Assembly (NCBI GenBank): GCA_016936075.1
Contig: JAFGPS010000144.1
Coordinates: forward strand, 1 to 63,866
Reading direction: 5' to 3'
Length of the DNA stretch: 63,866 bases
DNA from: Sedimentisphaerales bacterium
GTDB lineage: Bacteria; Planctomycetota; Phycisphaerae; Sedimentisphaerales; Anaerobacaceae
In this document: piece after piece, positions 55,474 to 62,982 of the stretch
Layout: every line of letters starts with the position of its first letter
How positions within the stretch are numbered: the stretch's first letter is position 1
Position numbers and translations under genes: made by a program
Notes under the pieces: generated by a model
What the model was told of the DNA's origin: nothing
Database searches by the model: none
The model's input: only the letters and a program-made list of their open reading frames with translations

Positions 55474-56604
55474 ATGGGTACCGAGCAACATAAAGCTCAT
55501 GATACAAATGTCAGAAATGAGCCAAAAATAAATAAATATTTTAGAGCAGCTATCAAGAATCGTGCCAGTGATTTGCATTTAAAAGTCGACCAGACTCCAA
55601 AATTACGAATATTTGGAGAACTCAAAAATACCATGGGCGAAATAATAACTTCCGATAAGATGGAAGCTTTGGTATTTGAGATACTTACACCTCAACAAAA
55701 AGAAACCTTTATGGAATATGGAACACTGGATTTTGCCCATGAAGTTGATCGAGAACATCGTTTTAGAACTAACCTGTTCCGCCAAAGAGGAATGATAAGC
55801 CTTGTCGCAAGACGAGTAGAGTCAATTATCCCCTCATTTGAAAAACTACACCTGCCTGAAATTTTAAAAACTATTTGTCAAAGCAGAAGCGGCTTGATCC
55901 TTGTTGTAGGTCCAACCGGATGCGGAAAAACGACAACTATTGCATCAATGATAAATTATATCAATCAAACCCGTCATTGTCATATAGTTACAATTGAGGA
56001 CCCGATTGAATATCTATTTAAAGATGAAAAAGCAGTTGTCTCACAAAGAGAAATCGGATTAGATACCAGTAACTATGAAGATGCTCTAACTTATCTAATG
56101 CGTCAGGACCCGGATGTAGTTTTTGTAGGTGAAGCAAGAGATTTTAATACAATAACAGCCGGAATGAGGGCTGCGGAAACAGGACACCTTGTTTTTGCAA
56201 CGCTACACTCAGCAAATGCATCACAAGCTGTTCATAGACTATTGGACCTGTTCCCACAAAATGAACGTGACCTTGTAAGGCAAACATTAAGCCTGGCAAT
56301 TCGCGCTATCATAAGTCAGGCATTAGTTCCATGCCTTCTTGAAGATATAGATAGGATACCGGCAATGGAAGTCCTTACTATTAACGCTGCCGCCAGAAAA
56401 ATGATAATTGAAGGCAGAGAATCAGATTTACCAAGCATTATTCGTTCTTCTCAACATGAAGGTATGCAGGATATTACATATGAATTGTGTAAATTAGTAA
56501 AAGAAGGTCTAATCGACCCGAAAGATGCTTATAGATATGCACCAAATAAAGATGAATTAAAAATGGTCATGAAGGGCATCACAACAACAGATGGTATTTT
56601 ATAA
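55474..56604 (+). CDS. pilT: PilT-type retraction ATPase
   Basis: Start at 55474 (MGTEQHKAHD), with GGAGATGG upstream; 376 aa. The PAS-like N-domain has ASDLHLKVDQTPKLRIFGE. The core has Walker A GPTGCGKTTT (about 145), Asp box TIEDPIEYLF, Walker B VVFVGEARDFNTI and the His-containing HLVFATLHSANA. The AIRAII...LVP region replaces the AIRNLI/V motif of PilT and it lacks the zinc Cys motif of GspE. PilT powers pilus retraction; with no other T4P retraction genes here, it may serve the local T2SS/pilus-like machine. It precedes the degenerate GspE-like gene by 14 nt. Confidence 0.9.
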   Translation: MGTEQHKAHDTNVRNEPKINKYFRAAIKNRASDLHLKVDQTPKLRIFGELKNTMGEIITSDKMEALVFEILTPQQKETFMEYGTLDFAHEVDREHRFRTNLFRQRGMISLVARRVESIIPSFEKLHLPEILKTICQSRSGLILVVGPTGCGKTTTIASMINYINQTRHCHIVTIEDPIEYLFKDEKAVVSQREIGLDTSNYEDALTYLMRQDPDVVFVGEARDFNTITAGMRAAETGHLVFATLHSANASQAVHRLLDLFPQNERDLVRQTLSLAIRAIISQALVPCLLEDIDRIPAMEVLTINAAARKMIIEGRESDLPSIIRSSQHEGMQDITYELCKLVKEGLIDPKDAYRYAPNKDELKMVMKGITTTDGIL

Positions 56605-56618
56605 TTTTTCGGAGCATT

Positions 56619-58262
56619 ATGGACTTATTTGTAGCTTCTATATCATTCGGTGGTTATATTTCAATAATTAAATTTATTGTCTTCGTTGCGGCCTTTATCG
56701 CATGGTTGCCGCTCGTAAGCTGGATTCACAATGACTCAAAACCATTGGAAATTAATACAATGGTATGGTCTCTTGCTATTCTATGCACTGGAGCAATCGC
56801 TCTTTTCGCATGGCTTTTAATACCAGTTTACCTCGCTGGTTTGATTTTATTTTCAGTAATGGTAGGAACTGTATCATTGATCTATATAAAGCAGCGTAAT
56901 GCAATGGTTTTAGACATAGATCGTGTTTTAACGATAGATCACATGAAAAACATTTTTGTCAGCAAGGAAAAGAAACTTGAAAGTCTCCAGGAATTTATAT
57001 TTATTACATCCAACAAAAACGATGTTCCAATTCCCGAACCAAGAACTACAGATTTCTTTGGCTACAAAACAGTATATGAAATTATCAAAGATGCCTCATG
57101 GCGAAGGGCAAGTACAGTAGCGCTTTCACCAACGCCTCAGGAATATCAAATAGCCTACAATATTGATGGCTCTGTTACAAAACAACCCAGCATACCAAAG
57201 GACCAGGCAGAACATTTCCTGACATTTATTAAACAACTATCTGACTTGGATATTAAAGAAAAAAGAAAACCTCAGAAAGGTATATTTAGAGTACATAAAA
57301 AAGATGTGAAAAAAGATACTATATGGGAAGTTACAACAGCAGGCTCAACAGCCGGAGAGCAAGTCAGACTTAAAAAGATAACACAGGGAGACCCTGTCAG
57401 GGTAGATATGCTTGGTCTTATGCCGGAACAAATCGAATTATTAAGCAATTTAAAGCAAAGAAAGCAGGGATTGTTTGTAATCAGCGGACCAGAAAAGAGC
57501 GGTGTATCAACTACCTTATATGCTATGCTCAGGAATCATGATGCTTTCATGAATAGTATCAACACTCTTGAAAAACAACCTTCAGAACCATTACAAAATA
57601 TTACACAAAATACGTTCACTTTAACGGATACCGGCTCGACAACATTTGCAAAAAAACTTTTATCTATAGTTCGAATGGGTTCAGACGTTTTGGGAATATC
57701 CGATTGCGAAGATGCAGATACAGCCCGTGTTGCTTGTGCCGCCGCAAAAGATGGTTCCGTTGTTTATCTTGTTATGAAAGCCGATAGTGTTGTACAAGCT
57801 TTAAATAAACTAATCAAATACGTAGGTGACCGAAAGGTTCTGGCGCAGAGTCTTATGTGTATAAGCAATCAGAGATTGATAAGAAATCTTTGTGACACTT
57901 GTAAGGAAGCATACGCACCGGATAAAGAATTATTACGGAAATTCAATATTTCCGCCGAAAAAACCAAAGCTCTGTATCGCGCAGGAAAGGTTGTCTATGA
58001 CAAACGAGGTAAACCATCAACCTGCGAACACTGTCAGGGAACAGGTTATTATGAAAGAACGGCCGTTTTTGAAATGATAGGGATTAATAATGAATTAGCA
58101 AAGGTTATACAAACACAACCAATGCCGGAAATCGCTAAACAATTCAGAAGAGCAAAAATGCTGTATATGCAGGAACAAATGTTAAGAAGAGTAATCAGTG
58201 GAACAACAACAATAAATGAAATGATAAGGATACTTCAACCCAAAAGTAAACCGTCAAAATAA
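56619..58262 (+). CDS. degenerate GspE/PilB-like protein with N-terminal membrane helices
   Basis: 547 aa. Three hydrophobic helices (about 12-32, 48-66, 70-90) replace the T2SSE-N domain. The core still aligns with GspE: PQKGIFRV for PQDGRI, GLFVISGPEKSGVST for the Walker A (about 283-297), VLGISDCEDADTA for Walker B (about 358-370) and the zinc motif CDTCKEAY with CEHCQGTGYY (about 427-472). The Walker A Lys is Val and the Walker B VGE is ISD, so ATP hydrolysis looks lost. GGAG precedes its ATG. It may act as a membrane-tethered regulator or scaffold of the PilT/GspE machine (inference). Confidence 0.75.
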   Translation: MDLFVASISFGGYISIIKFIVFVAAFIAWLPLVSWIHNDSKPLEINTMVWSLAILCTGAIALFAWLLIPVYLAGLILFSVMVGTVSLIYIKQRNAMVLDIDRVLTIDHMKNIFVSKEKKLESLQEFIFITSNKNDVPIPEPRTTDFFGYKTVYEIIKDASWRRASTVALSPTPQEYQIAYNIDGSVTKQPSIPKDQAEHFLTFIKQLSDLDIKEKRKPQKGIFRVHKKDVKKDTIWEVTTAGSTAGEQVRLKKITQGDPVRVDMLGLMPEQIELLSNLKQRKQGLFVISGPEKSGVSTTLYAMLRNHDAFMNSINTLEKQPSEPLQNITQNTFTLTDTGSTTFAKKLLSIVRMGSDVLGISDCEDADTARVACAAAKDGSVVYLVMKADSVVQALNKLIKYVGDRKVLAQSLMCISNQRLIRNLCDTCKEAYAPDKELLRKFNISAEKTKALYRAGKVVYDKRGKPSTCEHCQGTGYYERTAVFEMIGINNELAKVIQTQPMPEIAKQFRRAKMLYMQEQMLRRVISGTTTINEMIRILQPKSKPSK

Positions 58263-58322
58263 CGAAAACCCGAAGTTATAATATCATTTATATGGAATAA
58301 TTAAAAAACCGGAGTTTATTTT

Positions 58323-59660
58323 ATGGCAAATATAGCTGTATTGATAATAATGTTAGGATGTGCCGCATTGCTGTTTCTCAAAGGAACAGTATTAAGGGCT
58401 TTCGCAACTATCATAGTTGCAATTTGTGCGCTTATCGCCGCATTTAGCTTTTTTGAATTTCTTGCAAATTTTATTATCAGTCGAGCAGACAAGGGAAGTC
58501 TTGTTTCAATCGTCAACTTGGCACAACCAATATGTTTTACACTGGTTTTCATTATTGTTTTTGCAGTCCTTCAAACACTCGCAATATATTTAACTCGTGA
58601 AGAAGTTGATTTAGGTCTTTGGCCGGAACGAATAGGCCGTGCTGTTTGCGGACTAATTTTAGGCTTCATTGTATCTGGTGTTTTCGTAACAGTTCTTGCG
58701 ATGGTCCCATCCTTGCCTATGAAGTTACCTTATGAACGTTTTGAAGCAGCAAGCCCGAAACCAGGTGATCCGAAAAAAGTTCTTTTCAACGCTGATGGTT
58801 TTGTCACTAACTTATTCAGCACAGTAAGTAATGGTTCACTTAGCAATAAAAGGAGCTTTTCCGTACTGCATGCAAACTATCTTGACCAGATTTTTATGAA
58901 TCGCTTACCAGAAGATACTTCAATATTAACAAGCTCCACTCCTGCGATTACTATCCCGAGTGATAAAGCTGTTTGGCCGGCTTCAGAAGCAATTAAAACG
59001 CAAATTAATGAGTTAAAAACAAGCGGAGAACTTAAGAATTCTCCCGGTAAGCCATCTGACAGCTATACTCCTATGATAGTAAGAATTGGATTTAAAAGAA
59101 GCGCAGTAAAAAATGAAGAGAAAGTTAATGCAGGAAAATTTACAGCTTCTCAGTTAAGACTTATCTGTAAAAAAAGCACAGAAATGCAGAATCCTCTTAG
59201 CGGAACGGCAGTAAATGTATTTCCAGTCGGACACCTTCGTTCTGCAAATCAAATACAGGTCACTAAGGAAATTAAATTAGATAATAATATTTTCAATAGT
59301 CAATCAACAAAAGATATCGATTTTGTCTTTTGCGTTCCAAGCGGATTCACACCTGTTCTTGTCGAATTTAAGCTCAATAGTGTCGCTCAGATACGACAAG
59401 ATGCAATTTTAAAAGACTCCTCAGATGCACCAACCCCTGCGACCTTTACCCAACGAACTGAAAGCGAAAGCTCTGGAGGTACTCCTGGTGGCGGTGCCCC
59501 GGGAAATAGAGGCGGAATGCCAGGCAGAGGTGGAAATTTTGGAAACAGAGGCGGTAGAGGAGCTCCTGGTGGAAACAGAGGCATGAGAGGTCAGCAGCAG
59601 AATGGTGCAACACCTGAAGATATAGCTGAAGAACTCACAGGAAATATCCAGGGAATTTGA
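58323..59660 (+). CDS. CvpA-like membrane protein with glycine-rich tail
   Basis: 445 aa. Four hydrophobic helices (about 2-20, 22-45, 60-83, 105-127) match the CvpA family arrangement. A large outside domain (about 135-370) has no family I know. The last 60 residues are Gly/Arg/Asn/Pro-rich (GGTPGGGAPGNRGGMPGRGG, then RGAPGGNRGMRGQQQ), probably disordered. GGAG precedes the ATG. It is the third gene of the pilT operon. CvpA proteins are linked to colicin V production and envelope function, but no role here can be derived. Confidence 0.7.
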   Translation: MANIAVLIIMLGCAALLFLKGTVLRAFATIIVAICALIAAFSFFEFLANFIISRADKGSLVSIVNLAQPICFTLVFIIVFAVLQTLAIYLTREEVDLGLWPERIGRAVCGLILGFIVSGVFVTVLAMVPSLPMKLPYERFEAASPKPGDPKKVLFNADGFVTNLFSTVSNGSLSNKRSFSVLHANYLDQIFMNRLPEDTSILTSSTPAITIPSDKAVWPASEAIKTQINELKTSGELKNSPGKPSDSYTPMIVRIGFKRSAVKNEEKVNAGKFTASQLRLICKKSTEMQNPLSGTAVNVFPVGHLRSANQIQVTKEIKLDNNIFNSQSTKDIDFVFCVPSGFTPVLVEFKLNSVAQIRQDAILKDSSDAPTPATFTQRTESESSGGTPGGGAPGNRGGMPGRGGNFGNRGGRGAPGGNRGMRGQQQNGATPEDIAEELTGNIQGI

Positions 59661-59789
59661 GTAAGTCATGAATTGGAAAATTACCTGCACGAACCTACAC
59701 ATATGAATAATTAGTGACTTGAATTATAATCTGAATAATAGATTATATAAGATGCTGTGTATGTTTTCTAAAGAATTAAAAACTTTGCT

Positions 59790-59939
59790 TTAACAACAAA
59801 CAGCAAGCTCGTCCAAATCAAGTTCCATTAGATGCTCAAGATATGCGTTGAGATCTTCTTCTGAAAAACTTGCAAGAAATTCCGGCTTGGCAGTTTTATT
59901 GATTTTACAAATGTAATCTATCAACTCTCTTTTTTCCAT
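59790..59939 (-). CDS. 49-aa conserved-looking small protein
   Basis: ATG at 59937-59939, TAA at 59790-59792. The sequence starts MEKRELIDYICKINKTAKPE, then FLASFSEEDLNAYLEHLMEL and DLDELAVCC. It is acidic, helical in appearance, and ends in two Cys. AAGGA lies about 10 nt before the ATG. No ORF of this quality is expected by chance in this AT-rich gap, and codon use suits the genome. No family is known to me. It diverges from nfnA. Confidence 0.6.
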   Translation of the reverse strand: MEKRELIDYICKINKTAKPEFLASFSEEDLNAYLEHLMELDLDELAVCC

Positions 59940-60074
59940 GTCTTAATGTCCTTATAATTAACTGGAGAATCGAATAAGTTTAGTCTTCTATTCACAATTC
60001 TCAAATTATCGACACTGCAAACACAATTTCTTTAGCCTCTTAAATTACATCTCAATACTCGTCCCATAACCTTA

Positions 60075-60130
60075 ACCACCATATAGTGGTAAATACTTTC
60101 ATTGACAACTACATATAGTGACATAGTAAT
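60075..60130 (+). promoter_or_regulatory. promoter with paired CATATAGTG operator-like sites
   Basis: ACCACCATATAGTGGT (60075-60090) has perfect 5-bp outer arms. AACTACATATAGTGAC (60107-60122) repeats its CATATAGTG core exactly 32 bp later, three helical turns away. TTGACA (60102-60107) and AGTAAT (60125-60130), 17 nt apart, form a promoter with the second site in its spacer. A dimeric repressor binding both is plausible. It would drive nfnA with a 290-nt leader. Confidence 0.5.
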
Positions 60131-60351
60131 ATTTCGTGATTTTACATACAAGCCGAGTCCAATAAAATCAAATCACAAAACCTGTAATCACAATTTAAGA
60201 AAAAACAAATATTTCCTTTTTTTATATATTTTTTTGAAAACTCAAAGATATACCATAATATAATTCAATATTTAACTCATATCGAAGAAACACGAACATC
60301 CCCATAAGAAACACTTATATTATATATAATCCACAGACTGCACTGCATCGC

Positions 60352-60380
60352 TTGACAAAAATGGAATTTTTTGAGATAAA
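60352..60380 (+). promoter_or_regulatory. second promoter candidate for nfnAB
   Basis: TTGACA (60352-60357) is followed by 17 nt and GATAAA (60375-60380). The TTG at 60352 also opens an in-frame extension of nfnA; I read it as a -35 element because nfnA homology begins only at 60418. Confidence 0.4.
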
Positions 60381-60417
60381 TAGTACTCCTTATTACATTT
60401 TTGTTCGGAATAAACTT

Positions 60418-61269
60418 ATGGCACATAAAATTGTATCAAAAAAACAGTTATCGACTGACGTTTTCACCGCCGAGATTGAAGCGCCTCTTATCGCACAGGC
60501 GAGGCAGCCCGGCCAGTTCGTTATTATTGGTATTAATAATGAGTATTCGGAAAGAATTCCGCTTACAATAGCCGGAGCGGACCCACAAAAAGGTACTATC
60601 CAACTTATATGGCAAAGAGTAGGAAAAACAACCGCAGAGCTTTCCGAAATGAAGATTGGTGATACAATCGCCAATGTAGCAGGACCTTTGGGAAAAGGAA
60701 CGCATCTGCAAAAGTATGGTACTGTAGTTTGTATAGGCGGCGGTATAGGAAACGCCCCGCTTTTGCCAATTGCAACCGCGTTGAAAGAACATGGAAACAA
60801 AATCATCAGCATACTCGGTGCGAGGAATAAAGAATTGCTTATCCTTGTAGATGAATTCGCGAAGATAAGCGATGAATTGATTGTCACTACCGACGACGGT
60901 TCATATGGCCGCAAAGCTTTAGTCACTGAACCTCTCAAAGAAATATGTATGCGTGAGCCGAAGCCTAACAAGGCTTATGCAATCGGACCGGCGATTATGA
61001 TGAAATTCTGCTGTGGTGTAACAAAACAATTCGATGTCCCGACAGAAGTGTCACTCAATACTATTATGGTTGACGGTACGGGTATGTGCGGCGGATGCAG
61101 AATCGAATACGACGGCAAACCAAAATTTGTCTGTGTAGATGGGCCGGAGTTTGACGGTCATAAAGTAAATTTCGATTTAATGATGAAAAGACTCGGCGCG
61201 TATAAAGACCTGGAACAAAGAGAACACGAAAAACATAAATGCAAAATCGGCCTGAATAGAAAAAAATAA
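60418..61269 (+). CDS. nfnA: NADH-dependent ferredoxin:NADP+ oxidoreductase, small subunit NfnA
   Basis: Start at 60418 (MAHKIVSKKQ), 283 aa. A ferredoxin-reductase-type FAD domain has ERIPLTIA (about 55); the NAD site is GGGIGNAPLLPIA (about 108); the 2Fe-2S site is in MVDGTGMCGGCR with FVCVDGPEFDGH (about 221-250), one Asp and three Cys as in NfnA. With NfnB it couples NADH and reduced ferredoxin oxidation to NADP+ reduction. Sulfide dehydrogenase SudB is the older name for the same family. nfnB follows 41 nt later. Confidence 0.88.
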   Translation: MAHKIVSKKQLSTDVFTAEIEAPLIAQARQPGQFVIIGINNEYSERIPLTIAGADPQKGTIQLIWQRVGKTTAELSEMKIGDTIANVAGPLGKGTHLQKYGTVVCIGGGIGNAPLLPIATALKEHGNKIISILGARNKELLILVDEFAKISDELIVTTDDGSYGRKALVTEPLKEICMREPKPNKAYAIGPAIMMKFCCGVTKQFDVPTEVSLNTIMVDGTGMCGGCRIEYDGKPKFVCVDGPEFDGHKVNFDLMMKRLGAYKDLEQREHEKHKCKIGLNRKK

Positions 61270-61310
61270 ATAACCGGTTTATTCCGTTTAAGATATAGGG
61301 TAATTTCTAA

Positions 61311-62846
61311 ATGACTGAAAAAGAAAGACAAGAACTCTTAGAAAATCTCTTAGCAAAACAAAAAGCAGGCGAGCTTAAAGCCTCCGACAGATACAATATA
61401 CCTTTACAGGAAATGCCCGAACAGGATCCTGATATAAGAAGAACAAATGTCGATGAAGTCGCTACAGGCTACACTGAAACTAATGCTCGAATAGAAGCTC
61501 TTCGATGTCTTGGCTGCAAGACAGCTCCATGCGTTCAGGGCTGCCCTGTTAAAATAAGGATAAAAGATTTTGTCGAAGCTATCGCTGAAGGCGAATATAG
61601 CAAGGCTCTTTCTATAATAAAAGAAAACTCTTTATTACCCGCCGTATGCGGCAGAGTATGTCCACAGGAAAATCAATGCCAGCTTACCTGTACGGTTGGG
61701 AAAAAATTCAAGGACCCGACAAAAGCAGTTTCAATCGGCCGCCTCGAAAGATTTGTCGCAGACCTTGACTTTGTGGCACGGGCTTCCAGCCCGAGCGATC
61801 ATGGGCTGGAAGCCCATGACACGGAAGAATCTACTCCAGCGGTCGCGGCTGAAACAGGGAAAAAGGTCGCTATCATTGGCTCCGGTCCCGGAGGTATCGT
61901 AGCAGCGGCGGATACAAGAAGAGCAGGACATGATGTCACTTTATTTGAAGCTTTTCACAAGCCCGGCGGTGTTATGGTATATGGCATTCCTGAATTCAGA
62001 TTGCCTAAAGCTATCGTGCAAAAGGAAATCGACACACTCACAAACATGGGTGTTAAACCGAATTATAACTTTATCGTTGGTAAAACCAGAACAATTCAGC
62101 AATTAATGAATGAAGACGGATTCGACGCAGTCTATATCGGAGTCGGCGCAGGTCTTCCGAATTTTATGGGTATTGAAGGCGAATCGCTTGTAGGTGTATT
62201 CAGTGCCAACGAATATCTCACCCGTGCCAATCTTATGAAAGCATACAGCTTCGGCTCAGGCTCAGATACACCAATTATTCAATCCAAACAAGTCGCGGTC
62301 GTTGGCGGCGGAAACGTTGCGATGGACGCGGCCAGAACCGCGCTTCGTCTCGGCGCCGAAAAAGTTTACCTGATATATCGCAGAACAGAAAAGGAAATGC
62401 CCGCCCGAATCGAAGAAGTACATCACGCAAAACAGGAAGGCATAGAATTCCATATCCTGCAAAGCCCTAAAAGAGTACTCGGAGATGAGAACAGCAGAGT
62501 AACCGGTATCGAATGTCTCAAATACGAACTTGGCGAGCCGGACGATTCTGGTAGAAGAAGACCGATTGCAATAAAAGATTCGGAATTTATTATCGAGCTT
62601 GATACGGTCATAATCGCGATAGGAAATACACCAAATCCGCTTATTTCGCAGACTATGCCGGAACTTGAAATGACACGATGGGGAACAATCGTTGTCGATG
62701 AAAATACAATGGCTACATCGGTTCCGGGTATTTTTGCAGGCGGTGATATTGTATCCGGCGCAGCGACGGTAATTCTCGCTATGGGGCAGGGCAGAATTGC
62801 GGCCGCTTCAATTAACGAATACCTCGCTAAAAAAATACAACCTTAA
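61311..62846 (+). CDS. nfnB: NfnB / glutamate-synthase small-subunit family, with a translated palindromic insertion
   Basis: 511 aa, against about 465 usual. The N-terminal Cys-rich domain has CLGCKTAPCVQGCP and CGRVCPQENQCQLTC for two 4Fe-4S clusters. FAD site VAIIGSGPGGIVAA (about 185) and NADPH site VAVVGGGNVAMDAARTALRLG (about 329) follow, then GIFAGGDIVSGAATVILAMGQGR. Between the two parts lies VARASSPSDHGLEAHD (about 155-170), encoded by the palindromic repeat at 61773-61822, then a Thr/Glu/Ala linker. The frame is kept, so the enzyme is probably active with an extra surface loop. It pairs with nfnA. Confidence 0.88.
   Translation: MTEKERQELLENLLAKQKAGELKASDRYNIPLQEMPEQDPDIRRTNVDEVATGYTETNARIEALRCLGCKTAPCVQGCPVKIRIKDFVEAIAEGEYSKALSIIKENSLLPAVCGRVCPQENQCQLTCTVGKKFKDPTKAVSIGRLERFVADLDFVARASSPSDHGLEAHDTEESTPAVAAETGKKVAIIGSGPGGIVAAADTRRAGHDVTLFEAFHKPGGVMVYGIPEFRLPKAIVQKEIDTLTNMGVKPNYNFIVGKTRTIQQLMNEDGFDAVYIGVGAGLPNFMGIEGESLVGVFSANEYLTRANLMKAYSFGSGSDTPIIQSKQVAVVGGGNVAMDAARTALRLGAEKVYLIYRRTEKEMPARIEEVHHAKQEGIEFHILQSPKRVLGDENSRVTGIECLKYELGEPDDSGRRRPIAIKDSEFIIELDTVIIAIGNTPNPLISQTMPELEMTRWGTIVVDENTMATSVPGIFAGGDIVSGAATVILAMGQGRIAAASINEYLAKKIQP
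61773..61822. repeat. palindromic repeat inserted in nfnB coding sequence
   Basis: GGGCTTCCAGCCC (61780-61792) and GGGCTGGAAGCCC (61803-61815) are exact inverted repeats with a 10-nt loop; outer arms GTGGCAC and ATGACAC extend the stem imperfectly. The element is more GC-rich than its surroundings and lies in the variable linker of NfnB without shifting frame. The GGGCTTCCAGCCC palindrome resembles dispersed repeats reported in many planctomycete genomes (from memory). Confidence 0.8.
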
Positions 62847-62982
62847 CAATTTCATTGCATTATGAAATTCAAAGAGTCAAATCGCAACTATTGCCAACGC
62901 ACAATCCTTGTGTTAATATAGCATATTGTTATCCAGAGCTTAATTTTGTCATATTAAATAACCAGGGAATTCGAATCATATT

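Larger units (their letters stand above)
59940..60417. other. regulatory gap between the small ORF and nfnA
   Basis: No ORF is visible. It carries two 16-bp operator-like sites (60075-60090 and 60107-60122), a consensus-like promoter overlapping the second, another promoter candidate at 60352 and very AT-rich DNA between. No riboswitch motif was recognised. Confidence 0.5.

Noticed and set aside
60075-60122. NrdR boxes
   Set aside because: Spacing is similar, but the core is CATATA-GTG and is offset from the NrdR consensus centre; no nrd gene is nearby.
60352-60417. N-terminal extension of NfnA from TTG 60352
   Set aside because: The 22 extra residues have no family match, the real family start is MAHKIVSKKQ, and TTGACA reads better as a -35 element.
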